Shown here: piece by piece, positions 38,401 to 46,506 of the stretch
Numbering within the stretch: the stretch's first letter is position 1
Layout of the letters: the number at the start of each line of letters is the position of its first letter
Assembly (NCBI GenBank): GCA_021739765.1
Contig: JAIPBD010000009.1
Location: forward strand, 1-64,000
Source: Melioribacteraceae bacterium
GTDB taxonomy: Bacteria; Bacteroidota; Ignavibacteria; Ignavibacteriales; Melioribacteraceae
Direction: 5' to 3'
DNA: 64,000 nucleotides
Translations under genes and position numbers: made by a program
Notes under the pieces: model-generated
Told to the model about the DNA's origin: nothing
Seen by the model: only the letters and a program-made list of their open reading frames with translations
Database searches by the model: none

Positions 38401-38931
38401 ATTATTGGGAATATACAATTCGGTTTCAGTGGTGGTGGAGAAACGATTTACCTTATAAACGATATCGGGTTAGTTATCGATTCGGTTGAATATGATGATG
38501 TGAATCCTTGGCCAAATGAAGCCGACGGATACGGGGCAACCCTCGAATTGATTCATCCGGATCTTGATAATAATTTGCCGGTCAGTTGGGAAAGATCAAA
38601 CGAGAACGGATCGCCCGGTGAAAGAAACGGAGTATATTCTTCGGTATCGAATAATCAAAGTGTAACTCTTATAGATAATTTATATCCCAACTATCCAAAT
38701 CCATTTAATCCGACTACAAAATTCAGATATTCTTTGGCAGAACGCGGTAATGTGATCCTGGAGTTATATGATTTGTTAGGGCGAAAAGTAAAAACTATCC
38801 TAAATGAAGAATTAGACGCCGGAATTCACACCGGCACAATAGATATGACAAACAATTCAAGTGGTGTATATTTCTTATTTTTCAAAACTCCAAAAACACA
38901 ACAACTGAATAAATTATTACTCCTCAAGTAA
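35404..38931 (+). CDS. T9SS-exported CotH kinase-family protein with lamin-tail domains
   Basis: A 1175-residue secreted protein: signal peptide (about 8-25), lamin-tail domain (about 26-110, INEVSSSNADLINDEDGDDPDWIEIYN), a beta-rich region, a chitobiase C-terminal-like module (about 360-445, SDGSEPT), a CotH kinase domain (about 450-800) with YWGIQNIREKINEDF and the metal-site motif ILFDLDFGFG, an InlB-like repeat (about 845-910, GYSFIGWSG), a second lamin-tail domain (about 918-1070) and a T9SS tail (NYPNPFNPTT). CotH proteins of spore formers are protein kinases; here an extracellular or surface kinase is predicted. It is last in the HlyD-VTC-DUF4956 operon. Confidence 0.87.
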   Translation: MKLVLGKMRTYFLIGYFAVFSLASAQSIIINEVSSSNADLINDEDGDDPDWIEIYNSSTNPIDVSNYFLSDSKTKIDKWQFPSLILNPHEYRIVFASGKSTNNSVVHWETIIDEGENWSYLIPTSEPPTNWNNLGFNDAAWSSGPTGIGYGDNDDNTVIRSALSVFGRKAFTIEDTSDIGRILFHIDFDDAFVAYLNGIEIGRANLGLPGSPVAYNRIPSSDREAQLYNGGKANVYEVPKELLYVGNNVLAVQVHNISMNSSDLSMIPFLTLGLTEKPADGKGSSSKLDLLSDQLHTNFKLKAEGDDLYLSRGSQIIDSMILPNLPVNVSFGRHVNNSDSLVIFSNPTPGAQNSGDSFPAISPNVEFSSPGGVYINSISITLSTNSAADIYITSDGSEPTKNSQKYSHPLNISSTVVVKAKAFTDGFMPGATTVNTYVLNQNHKLPIVSITTEPSNLWDYNSGIYVLGPNAESKDPNFGANFWQDWEKPANIEFFHNGNQEFSVGCGLKIFGAWSRANAQKSLALHFRNEYGTSTLEYQMFPDLPINKFESLVLRNSGNDWLETMLRDGLMQNISKGTGVDAMAFRPAVLYLNGEYWGIQNIREKINEDFLASHHDIDPQRVDILEFQSDVVEGFSDEYNQLYNYISSNSMSVSSNYEYVKSQIDIENFISYQLLNIYYDNTDWPGNNIKFWKAWDGDSRWRWILFDLDFGFGLFNSGRYTNNTLEFATEANGPGWPNPPWSTLLLRKLLENSEFKNQFILRAADLANTNLSSERATDILDSLAGLVRPEISNHANRWGMFSKANWETRINQLRNFAQNRTIYFRIFFQNYFGISGTSPVNFKNNNIEGGVIKANSLLITEEDWNGLFFNNIELPIKAVAKPGYSFIGWSGISTKSETIVINPATTNSVTANFRKWDGENETIVINEINYNSSADFNTEDWIELYNNSNSDIDLSEWVIKDSQEHEFIIPTNSVMKPDEYLVLVEDQILFESKFTSVKNIIGNIQFGFSGGGETIYLINDIGLVIDSVEYDDVNPWPNEADGYGATLELIHPDLDNNLPVSWERSNENGSPGERNGVYSSVSNNQSVTLIDNLYPNYPNPFNPTTKFRYSLAERGNVILELYDLLGRKVKTILNEELDAGIHTGTIDMTNNSSGVYFLFFKTPKTQQLNKLLLLK

Positions 38932-38940
38932 ATAGATTCA

Positions 38941-38961
38941 GCTTCATCTAAGCGCTTTTTT
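38941..38961 (+). terminator. Weak intrinsic-terminator candidate after the CotH gene
   Basis: GCTT (38941-38944) can pair with AAGC (38950-38953) over a 5-nt loop, followed by GC and six T residues to 38961, nine bases after the CotH stop. The stem is short, so this is only a plausible end of the operon. Confidence 0.3.
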
Positions 38962-39047
38962 CAATCCTCAAAAAAAATAGAAATAGTATTGAATATAAAC
39001 GGAGTTTATTGTATTATTTTAGTGCCTAAAATAATTGATGATTTTTT

Positions 39048-39389
39048 ATGCACGAAATGGCAATAGCCCAAAACATAATCGAGATTGCGGAAGAATATGC
39101 AGTTAAGTCTGCGGCTCTAAAAGTTAATGAAATAGAGTTGGACATTGGGAAACTTGCAGGTATTGAATTGGAATCACTATTATTCGCTATTGATGTAATT
39201 AAAGAGGGTACAATTTGTAATTCCGCGAAAATGATAATCAACCACGTGGAAGCTCAATTTAATTGCACGGAATGTTTAAGTACGTTTAATACAGAAAATT
39301 ATTACGCAAAATGTCCGGTCTGTAATTCCCATAAGGTCGAAATTATTGCCGGTCGCGAAATGAGGGTAAAATCAATTGACATAAATTAA
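39048..39389 (+). CDS. hypA: HypA nickel metallochaperone for hydrogenase
   Basis: A 113-residue HypA of normal length. The N-terminal MHE motif (His2, Glu3) binds nickel, and the zinc site is formed by C73-x2-C76 and C89-x2-C92. It hands nickel to the hydrogenase large subunit together with HypB. It starts the hyp operon, about 116 bases after the CotH gene; hypB follows after 10 bases. Confidence 0.95.
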   Translation: MHEMAIAQNIIEIAEEYAVKSAALKVNEIELDIGKLAGIELESLLFAIDVIKEGTICNSAKMIINHVEAQFNCTECLSTFNTENYYAKCPVCNSHKVEIIAGREMRVKSIDIN

Positions 39390-39399
39390 GAGGTTATTT

Positions 39400-40203
39400 A
39401 TGTGCGATACATGCGGGTGCACACAACCGGATGAAGCGGTTACACTAAGGAAACCCGGGAAAATAGATTCACATCAACATATTTCTTCTAATCATCAAAA
39501 TCATTCACATTCGCATAGCGAACATCACTCACACAATCACCACGAACATACTCATTCAAAAAAAATATCAATCGAAACGGATATTCTACATAAAAATGAT
39601 TTAATCGCCGAACGGAATCGTGGATATTTCGAAGCAAAAAATATTAGAACAATAAACCTTGTCAGCTCACCCGGGTCCGGAAAAACAAGTCTGCTCGAAA
39701 AAACATTAACCGACCTTAAAGATCAACAGGGGTTTTATGTCATCGAAGGTGATCAACAAACGATGAACGATGCCAATCGTATCGATTCGGTTGGTGTTCC
39801 GGTGATTCAAGTTAATACCGGGAATGGTTGTCATCTTGATTCAAATATGGTGAGCGCCGCCATTAAGGAACTAAATCCTGAGAATAATTCGATTCTAATG
39901 ATTGAAAATGTAGGGAATTTAGTCTGCCCTTCACTTTTTGATCTCGGGGAAACGAAACGAGTGGTGATAATTTCTGTTACGGAAGGTGAAGATAAACCAA
40001 TCAAATATCCGAATATGTTCCAATCATCAGATCTTTGTATAATTAATAAAATAGATTTATTACCATATCTGGATTTTGATTTAGAAAAAATGAAAAATTA
40101 CGCAGTTCAAGTAAATCATCACCTCCAATTTATTGAGTTATCGGTTAAAAGTGGTGAAGGACTTAACGCATGGTATGATTGGCTAAAAAATTTAAAAAAC
40201 TAG
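39400..40203 (+). CDS. hypB: HypB GTPase, nickel insertion and storage
   Basis: A 267-residue protein with the high-affinity nickel motif CDTCGC at the extreme N-terminus, a His-rich segment (about residues 28-54) that can store nickel, and a G domain with P-loop SSPGSGKTS, EGDQQT and the NKIDLL specificity motif. It drives GTP-dependent nickel insertion with HypA. Its 3' end either overlaps the TTG start proposed for hypF at 40179 or precedes the later TTG at 40215. Confidence 0.95.
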   Translation: MCDTCGCTQPDEAVTLRKPGKIDSHQHISSNHQNHSHSHSEHHSHNHHEHTHSKKISIETDILHKNDLIAERNRGYFEAKNIRTINLVSSPGSGKTSLLEKTLTDLKDQQGFYVIEGDQQTMNDANRIDSVGVPVIQVNTGNGCHLDSNMVSAAIKELNPENNSILMIENVGNLVCPSLFDLGETKRVVIISVTEGEDKPIKYPNMFQSSDLCIINKIDLLPYLDFDLEKMKNYAVQVNHHLQFIELSVKSGEGLNAWYDWLKNLKN

Positions 40204-42527
40204 CAAAGGACAAATTGGATACTAATACCCTCACAAGATGTGAAGTGAAGGTAAACGGAATTGTACAGGGGGTTGGGTTCCGGCCTTTTATATATAGATT
40301 AGCACACAATTTTAATCTGACCGGATTTGTTTCAAATACAAATGACGGCGTAATTATTGAAGTGCAAGGCGAGGACAATTCCGTTCGGGATTTTATTATG
40401 GCTATCAATAATGAATCACCACCACTTTCTTCAATCTCGACTTTATCCACAAAAACTCTCGAACTAAATAGTTTGGATGAAAAATTCCTGATTATTAAAT
40501 CCTCCGAGACTTTAGGCAATAAAACTTTAATTTCCCCCGATGTAGCAATCTGTAACGATTGTATTTCAGACATTTCTGATAAAAACAACCGAAGATTTCA
40601 TTATGCCTTCACCAACTGTACGAATTGTGGCCCGAGATTTACAATTATTGAGAAAATTCCATACGATCGTAAATACACTACGATGGAAAAGTTTGAGATG
40701 TGTCCGGAATGTAAATCTGAATTTGAAGATCCTATAAATCGTAGGTTCCATGCTCAGCCCAATGCTTGTCCGGTTTGCGGTCCGAAAGTTTGGTTGGCAA
40801 ATAATAAAAATGAAACAGAAAAGGGTGAAAACCCTTTGGAGCATGCCGCGAATCTGCTTTTGAAGGGGAAAATTTTGGCAATTAAAGGACTTGGAGGATT
40901 TCATTTAGCGTGCGATGCAAATAATAACTCGGTTGTAAATGAATTAAGAAAAAGAAAAAATCGAGAAGCAAAACCACTTGCGGTTATGTGTCGCGATTTT
41001 GAATCCGTTCGTTCAATAGCAAAATTAAATGATTCAGAGATGGAAATATTGGAATCGCCTGAGCATCCGATTGTATTATTAGAAAAGTCAGATTCGTATA
41101 ATTTATCAGATTCCATATCGCCTGATAATGGAAGAATTGGAGTAATGCTGCCTTACACACCATTGCATTGTGTTTTGTTCGAACATTTGAAAAAGTTTTC
41201 TAAAGTTGAATCGCCGATTTTGGTTATGACAAGCGCAAACATTTCCGATGAACCGATTGCAATCAAAAACGATGAAGCTTTTCACCGGCTCGCGGATATA
41301 GCCGATTATTTTGTATTTCATGATCGCGAAATTTTAATCCGTTCAGATGACTCAATTGTTTTGCATGATGAAGATACATTCACATATCGCAGAAGCAGGG
41401 GATTTGTGCCGAAACATATTCCTTTATCCGGAAAATTTCCTTCCATTCTTGCTGTTGGCGCGGAATTGAAAAATTCAATTTGTCTATCAAAAGATGATAA
41501 AGCTTTCCCAAGTCAATACATCGGTGATTTAACAAATTTGCCCGCAATAAATTTCTTCGAGGAAACCACCAAACATATGCAACAAATTCTCGATACCAAT
41601 TTCGAATTTATAGCGCGGGATTATCATCCGAACTATTTATCGTCACAATGGGCGGATAAACAAACCAATAAATCGATATTTAAAATCCAGCATCATCACG
41701 CCCACATGGCATCTTGTATGTTGGAAAATAAAATTGACGAAGATGTAATCGGAGTTATTTGCGACGGAACAGGGCTCGGATATGACAATGCGATTTGGGG
41801 TGGTGAAATATTTATCGGCAGTTATACCAAATTTGAAAGATTTGCACATAACGAATATATCCAATTACCCGGCGGTGACGCTGCATCAAAAGAATGTTGG
41901 CGTTCGGCGGTAAGTTATTTGTATAAATCTTTTGATGGCGAAATTCCCTTGCTTCCGCATTTTCAAGATCTTCCCGTTGATCAAATTCAAATGATTTTGG
42001 AGAAAAACTTGAATTCGCCGCTTACCAGTAGTACAGGAAGACTTTTTGACGCGGTGGCGGCTATTGCGGGCGGACCCAAAATCAACCGGTTTGAAGCTGA
42101 AGCCGCTATACATTTTATGCATTCCGTAAACGATTTTAATGCGAAAGCTTACGAAATTAAAGGCGATTCTGATTTCCCGGAATTGGAATTCAAGGATATC
42201 ATCAAATCTGTTTATTTTGATTTTCTTGAAGGTGAATCATATTCAACGATTGCTTCCAGATTCCATAGATCGTTGAGTTTGCGTTTGCGCGACGCGGTTA
42301 TTCGTGCATATAATTATTCCGGAATAAACAAAGTCGTTTTAAGCGGCGGTGTATTTCAAAATACGGTTTTGTTAAAAATGCTCGTAAATGATTTACAAAA
42401 CGAAAAATTTAATGTTTTTACACAAAAGAAAATACCATGCAATGACGGAGGAATCTCCCTCGGTCAAGTCGCAATAGTCACAAAACTTTTAGCAGAAAAT
42501 CTATCTGAACCAATTTATAACAATTGA
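40179..42527 (+). CDS. hypF: HypF carbamoyltransferase (cyanide-ligand synthesis)
   Basis: HypF makes the thiocarboxamide precursor of the CN ligands of the [NiFe] site from carbamoyl phosphate. The 782-residue protein has an acylphosphatase domain (about 15-105, VQGVGFRPFIYRLA), two zinc fingers (CNDCISD and CGPRFTI patterns; CPECKSE, CPVCGP), a YrdC-like domain (about 210-395) and a Kae1-like domain with the HHHAHMASCMLE metal motif. TTG at 40179 gives a 25-base overlap with hypB. An in-frame TTG at 40215, preceded by AAAGGA, would remove the overlap and keep every domain, and may be the true start. Confidence 0.94.
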   Translation: MAKKFKKLAKDKLDTNTLTRCEVKVNGIVQGVGFRPFIYRLAHNFNLTGFVSNTNDGVIIEVQGEDNSVRDFIMAINNESPPLSSISTLSTKTLELNSLDEKFLIIKSSETLGNKTLISPDVAICNDCISDISDKNNRRFHYAFTNCTNCGPRFTIIEKIPYDRKYTTMEKFEMCPECKSEFEDPINRRFHAQPNACPVCGPKVWLANNKNETEKGENPLEHAANLLLKGKILAIKGLGGFHLACDANNNSVVNELRKRKNREAKPLAVMCRDFESVRSIAKLNDSEMEILESPEHPIVLLEKSDSYNLSDSISPDNGRIGVMLPYTPLHCVLFEHLKKFSKVESPILVMTSANISDEPIAIKNDEAFHRLADIADYFVFHDREILIRSDDSIVLHDEDTFTYRRSRGFVPKHIPLSGKFPSILAVGAELKNSICLSKDDKAFPSQYIGDLTNLPAINFFEETTKHMQQILDTNFEFIARDYHPNYLSSQWADKQTNKSIFKIQHHHAHMASCMLENKIDEDVIGVICDGTGLGYDNAIWGGEIFIGSYTKFERFAHNEYIQLPGGDAASKECWRSAVSYLYKSFDGEIPLLPHFQDLPVDQIQMILEKNLNSPLTSSTGRLFDAVAAIAGGPKINRFEAEAAIHFMHSVNDFNAKAYEIKGDSDFPELEFKDIIKSVYFDFLEGESYSTIASRFHRSLSLRLRDAVIRAYNYSGINKVVLSGGVFQNTVLLKMLVNDLQNEKFNVFTQKKIPCNDGGISLGQVAIVTKLLAENLSEPIYNN

Positions 42528-42535
42528 GGTGAAAA

Positions 42536-42826
42536 ATGTGTTTGGGAATCCCCGGAAAAGTGATTGATATAATAGATGAAGACGGGCTTTTAATGGGCAA
42601 AATCGATTTTGCCGGAAGTGTAAGCAAAGCGTGTTTATCCTATTGCGAAAATGTCGAAGTTGGTCAATATGTTGTGGTGCATGCCGGATTCGCAATCTCT
42701 GTTCTTGATGAAGCTGACGCGGAAGAAACTTTGCAATACTTTAAACAAATGACAGAAGAAGCCGCGAAGGACGGCAGAGACATCTACGATAATCCATTAG
42801 AAAGGGAGAAAGATGAAATATCTTGA
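42536..42826 (+). CDS. hypC: HypC/HybG hydrogenase assembly chaperone
   Basis: A 96-residue OB-fold chaperone beginning MCLGIPGKV, where the essential Cys2 carries the Fe(CN)2CO intermediate with HypD and docks on the large subunit precursor. It starts 8 bases after hypF and overlaps hypD by 14 bases, implying translational coupling with its partner. Confidence 0.95.
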   Translation: MCLGIPGKVIDIIDEDGLLMGKIDFAGSVSKACLSYCENVEVGQYVVVHAGFAISVLDEADAEETLQYFKQMTEEAAKDGRDIYDNPLEREKDEIS

Positions 42827-43916
42827 TGAATTTCGAGACCCGAAACTAGCCAAATATTTGATTGAAAAAATTAATAAGATCGCGTCAAAAAAATGGGCGA
42901 TTATGGAATTATGCGGAGGCCAGACTCATACGATAATTCAATATGGAATTGATCAACTACTCAGCGAAAATATTGAAATGATCCACGGTCCCGGCTGTCC
43001 GGTGTGTGTAACTCCACTCGAAGTTATCGATAGAGCAATCGAAATCGCAAAAAGAAAGAATGTTATTTTTACGTCATTTGGCGATATGCTCAGAGTTCCG
43101 GGTTCAAATGAGGATTTGTTAAAAGCAAAATCTCTCGGGGCAGATGTTAGAATCGTATACTCACCGCTCGAAGCCGTAAAAATTGCAAAGGCGAATCCGC
43201 AAAAGGAAGTCGTGTTTTTTGCAGTTGGATTCGAAACAACGGCACCGGCTAATGCAATGGCAATAAAACACGCCTCAGATTTAGGCGTTACAAACTTTTC
43301 AGAAATAGTAAGCCAAGTTTTGGTGCCTCCGGCGATGGAAGCGATTTTAAATTCTCCGCTAAACCGAGTAAACGGATTTCTTGCCGCGGGTCATGTTTGC
43401 ACCGTGATGGGATATTGGGAATATGAACCGATTGCGGAAAAATATTCTGTTCCAATCGTTCCAACTGGATTTGAGCCGGTGGATATGCTCGAAGGAATTT
43501 ACCTTGCAGTAAAACAATTGGAAGAGGGAATTGCGTTTGTTGAAAATCAATACTCCCGTTCGATCAAAAGAGAAGGAAATGAAGCCGCTCAAAATATTTT
43601 GAAAGAAGTTTTTCAAATCGAGGATAAAAAGTGGAGGGGAATTGGAGAAATTCCTCAAAGCGGATTAGGAATCAATAAAAAATATGAAAACTATGACGCG
43701 GCATTAAAGTTTGATGTCACTTCCATTAAAACCGAAGAATCAAAACTATGCATAAGTGGAGAAATCTTGCAAGGCAACAAAAAACCATTTGAATGCCCGG
43801 CATTTGGTAAAGAATGCAGTCCGGTAAATCCGCTTGGTGCTACTATGGTTTCTAACGAAGGGGCTTGTGCGGCCTATTACAAATATAATCGTTATAAATA
43901 CTTGGTGAACCAATGA
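42813..43916 (+). CDS. hypD: HypD iron-sulfur scaffold for Fe(CN)2CO assembly
   Basis: A 367-residue HypD with the conserved motifs MELCGGQTH (about 32-40) and [10 protein letters not shown] (about 61-70), the GFETTAP region, and the C-terminal cysteine set [13 protein letters not shown] for the [4Fe-4S] cluster. It assembles the iron-diatomic ligand group with HypC and HypE. It overlaps hypE by 4 bases. Confidence 0.95.
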   Translation: MKYLDEFRDPKLAKYLIEKINKIASKKWAIMELCGGQTHTIIQYGIDQLLSENIEMIHGPGCPVCVTPLEVIDRAIEIAKRKNVIFTSFGDMLRVPGSNEDLLKAKSLGADVRIVYSPLEAVKIAKANPQKEVVFFAVGFETTAPANAMAIKHASDLGVTNFSEIVSQVLVPPAMEAILNSPLNRVNGFLAAGHVCTVMGYWEYEPIAEKYSVPIVPTGFEPVDMLEGIYLAVKQLEEGIAFVENQYSRSIKREGNEAAQNILKEVFQIEDKKWRGIGEIPQSGLGINKKYENYDAALKFDVTSIKTEESKLCISGEILQGNKKPFECPAFGKECSPVNPLGATMVSNEGACAAYYKYNRYKYLVNQ

Positions 43917-44971
43917 GAAATATCACTCTTGAAAATGGGTTCAATTGTCCGCTGCCGATAAACAATTATGATACCATTCAACTTGCACATGGTTCTGGAG
44001 GCAGATTAACTTCAGAATTGATTGATGAGATGTTTGTTAAAACTTTCGGAAACGAAGTACTTAACAAAATGGAAGACCAGGCTTCACTAAAATTAAACGG
44101 CAACGAAATAGTTTTTACAACCGATTCTTTTGTTGTCGATCCGATTTTTTTCCCGGGTGGAAATATTGGCGAACTTGCGATCAACGGAACTGTGAACGAT
44201 TTATGCATGAATGGCGCTACGCCGCTTTACCTCAGCGTTGCGTTTATACTTGAAGAAGGGCTGAAGATTTCAGATCTTTTTTCGATCGTCCTCAGCATGA
44301 AAAAAGCAGCGGATGAAGCCGGAGTTAAAATCGTTACCGGAGACACTAAAGTAGTGAACAAAGGTCAATGCGACAAAATATACATTAATACTTCCGGTAT
44401 CGGAGTAAGAAATTCCGAAGTTGATATCAGTGCTTCGAATCTAAAGGTCGGGGATAAAATTATTGTTTCAGGCACAATAGCGGATCATGGAATGTCGATT
44501 ATGACAAGTCGTGAAGGGCTCTCATTTCAGAATGACATTATGAGCGACACGGTATCATTAAATGATTTGGTTAAATCAATGATTGAAACAACCAAAAATA
44601 TACACGCGATGAGAGACCCGACAAGAAGCGGAGTTGCCGCGACATTGAACGAATTTGCGAAACAATCTGATGTCGGCATAAATATCAATGCCGAGAAAAT
44701 TCCGATTAAACCAAATGTAAAAGGAGCTTGTGAGATTCTTGGAATTGATCCTTTGTTTGTTGCCAATGAAGGCAAATTGATCGCAGTGGTAGCAGCGGAA
44801 CACGCGGAAAATTTATTGCAAATTATGCGTGCACATCGTTGTGGCAAGGATTCTGAAATAATAGGTGAAGTTGTGAATGAACATCGAGGCGTAGTTGTTA
44901 AAAAAACAATTCTTGGTGTGGAACAAATTGTTGATCTGCCGCTTGGCGAACAACTCCCTAGAATCTGTTAG
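43913..44971 (+). CDS. hypE: HypE carbamoyl dehydratase
   Basis: A 352-residue PurM/ThiL-type ATPase that dehydrates the thiocarboxamide on its C-terminal cysteine to thiocyanate, giving cyanide to iron. The protein ends in the required PRIC tail (Cys352). N-terminal LAHGSGGRL and the ATP-site DQASL and TTDSFVVDP patterns are present. It overlaps hypD by 4 bases, completing hypA-B-F-C-D-E. Confidence 0.95.
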   Translation: MRNITLENGFNCPLPINNYDTIQLAHGSGGRLTSELIDEMFVKTFGNEVLNKMEDQASLKLNGNEIVFTTDSFVVDPIFFPGGNIGELAINGTVNDLCMNGATPLYLSVAFILEEGLKISDLFSIVLSMKKAADEAGVKIVTGDTKVVNKGQCDKIYINTSGIGVRNSEVDISASNLKVGDKIIVSGTIADHGMSIMTSREGLSFQNDIMSDTVSLNDLVKSMIETTKNIHAMRDPTRSGVAATLNEFAKQSDVGININAEKIPIKPNVKGACEILGIDPLFVANEGKLIAVVAAEHAENLLQIMRAHRCGKDSEIIGEVVNEHRGVVVKKTILGVEQIVDLPLGEQLPRIC

Positions 44972-44982
44972 GAGTAATTAAA

Positions 44983-45351
44983 ATGAAATTTATTTTTATA
45001 ATGTTTCTTTTGTTTGTAGTCTCTTGCGGTGGAAAAACTGAAAATGTAAGTTTCTCTAATGACATTAAACCAATTTTGGATGAAAATTGCACCATCTGTC
45101 ATAATTCCGAGGACGATCAGAAAAATTTGAATTTTGAGAGTTATGAATCACTTATGAATTCAAGGTATTTAAATAGAAACCAGGCGCTTATTATTCCCGG
45201 AGACTCAGAAGTAAGCAGAATTTATCTGGTTACACATTCTAATAAATCAGCGATCAGAATGCCTCCGGAAAGTTTTGGATTCGATAAACTCAGTGAGAGT
45301 CAGATTCAAAAAATTAAAGTTTGGATTGATGAAGGCGCGAAAAATAATTAG
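44983..45351 (+). CDS. Lipoprotein c-type cytochrome in the hyp operon
   Basis: A 122-residue protein with a lipoprotein signal ending VVSC (Cys15), one haem-binding motif CTICH (C36, C39, H40) and a probable distal Met ligand in IRMPPE (M93). It resembles small planctomycete-type cytochrome c domains. It lies 11 bases after hypE and 8 bases before the sigma-54 activator, so it belongs to the same transcript. It may be an electron carrier for the periplasmic hydrogenase or a redox input; neither is shown. Confidence 0.8.
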   Translation: MKFIFIMFLLFVVSCGGKTENVSFSNDIKPILDENCTICHNSEDDQKNLNFESYESLMNSRYLNRNQALIIPGDSEVSRIYLVTHSNKSAIRMPPESFGFDKLSESQIQKIKVWIDEGAKNN

Positions 45352-45359
45352 GAGAATCA

Positions 45360-46358
45360 TTGAGAAACGAATCAAATAGTTCGAAACGGAAACCGGTAAA
45401 TCTTATTACGCACAACGAAAATGTTCAAAAAATGATAGATAGAATTGATCGTGTTGTGAGTTCAAACAGTTCTATTTTATTGGTTGGGGAGACAGGTGTC
45501 GGGAAAGAAATATTTGCCGAATATGTCCACTATAATAGTCTCCGGTACGATAAACCTTTCGTAAAAGTGAGCCTCTCAGCGTTATCCTCAGATTTGCTCG
45601 AAAGCGAATTATTTGGACATGAAAAAGGATCTTTTACTTCCGCCCACACCGAAAAAAAAGGTTTATTTGAAATCGCGGATACAGGAAGCATATTTTTGGA
45701 TGATATTGATGATGTTCCATTGGAAATTCAAACCAAATTACTTAGAGTTTTAGAATCGCACGAATTAATGAGAATCGGCGGCACAAAGCCAATTCCAATT
45801 GATGTTAGGGTAATAACAGCATCAAAAGTTGATCTAAAACTTCTGATCGAAAAAGGTCGATTTAGATCTGATCTGTTTTACCGAATTAATGTTGTTCCTG
45901 TTCAAATTCCTCCGCTTCGTGAAAGAAGGGAAGATATCCGACCACTCGTAAATTATTTTTTCGGTTACTATGCGCCTGAAGAAGAATTTGAATTGAGCGA
46001 TGATGCGCTTCGTGCTATCGAATCTTATTCATGGCCGGGAAATGTTCGGGAGCTTCGTAATGTAATCCAAAGATTAACCTTGCTGACCGAAGGATCTATC
46101 GATACTCACGATCTGCCGATTGAGATAAAAAACGAAGATCCTCAAGAAATAATTTTGAAAGCATGTGATCGTTGCTTCGTAGATAATAAGATGAGTTTCG
46201 AATCCGTTGTAAATTGCCTGGAAGTGAACCTTTTACGCCAGGCTTTATCACGGGCCGAATGCAATCAAACCCAAGCCGCAAAAATGCTCAATATGAGTCT
46301 TTCCACCTTCCGTGATAAAATCAAAAAATACAATGTTGATTGCTCCACCAATCATTAA
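45360..46358 (+). CDS. Sigma-54-dependent activator lacking a receiver domain
   Basis: A 332-residue bacterial enhancer-binding protein. The AAA+ domain starts almost at the N-terminus (about 15-240), with Walker A GETGVGKE (43-50), Walker B IFLDDIDD and an arginine-finger region (FRSDLFYRINV). The sigma-54 contact loop reads GSFTSA (90-95) instead of GAFTGA. A Fis-type helix-turn-helix (NQTQAAKMLNMSLSTFRDKI) ends the protein. Five cysteines lie in the last ~75 residues, starting with a CDRC pair. TTG at 45360 follows an AGGAG site. With no sensory domain, activity may be set by partners or by the cysteines. Likely target is the hydrogenase promoter just downstream. Confidence 0.85.
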   Translation: MRNESNSSKRKPVNLITHNENVQKMIDRIDRVVSSNSSILLVGETGVGKEIFAEYVHYNSLRYDKPFVKVSLSALSSDLLESELFGHEKGSFTSAHTEKKGLFEIADTGSIFLDDIDDVPLEIQTKLLRVLESHELMRIGGTKPIPIDVRVITASKVDLKLLIEKGRFRSDLFYRINVVPVQIPPLRERREDIRPLVNYFFGYYAPEEEFELSDDALRAIESYSWPGNVRELRNVIQRLTLLTEGSIDTHDLPIEIKNEDPQEIILKACDRCFVDNKMSFESVVNCLEVNLLRQALSRAECNQTQAAKMLNMSLSTFRDKIKKYNVDCSTNH

Positions 46359-46371
46359 AATTTTCTGAATT

Positions 46372-46406
46372 TGCGGAATTCCGTAATTCTACCTGCGGAT
46401 TTCCGC
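46372..46406 (+). promoter_or_regulatory. Tandem palindromic upstream activating sites
   Basis: TGCGGAATTCCG (46372-46383) and TGCGGATTTCCG (46394-46405) differ at one base and are spaced 22 bp, about two DNA turns. Each is a palindrome (CGGAATTCCG; GCGGA-TT-TCCGC). They lie just after the activator stop and about 85-105 bases upstream of the expected hydrogenase transcription start, the usual place for enhancer sites of sigma-54 activators. Confidence 0.7.
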
Positions 46407-46458
46407 TAATTTTTATAGGATAATAGTACAAAACAGTCCTTTTCTCTCGATTATGATT

Positions 46459-46474
46459 CGGCATACTAATTGCG
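46459..46474 (+). promoter_or_regulatory. Sigma-54 (-24/-12) promoter of the hydrogenase structural operon
   Basis: CGGCATACTAATTGCG has GG at 46460-46461 and GC at 46472-46473 separated by exactly 10 bases, matching the TGGCAC-N5-TTGC rule with CGGCAT and TTGC. The predicted start is near 46484, 23 bases before the ATG of the 79-residue gene. An activator gene and tandem palindromes immediately upstream support it. Confidence 0.7.
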
Positions 46475-46506
46475 ATACTATTACCGTCGATAATTAAGGA
46501 CTGGTC

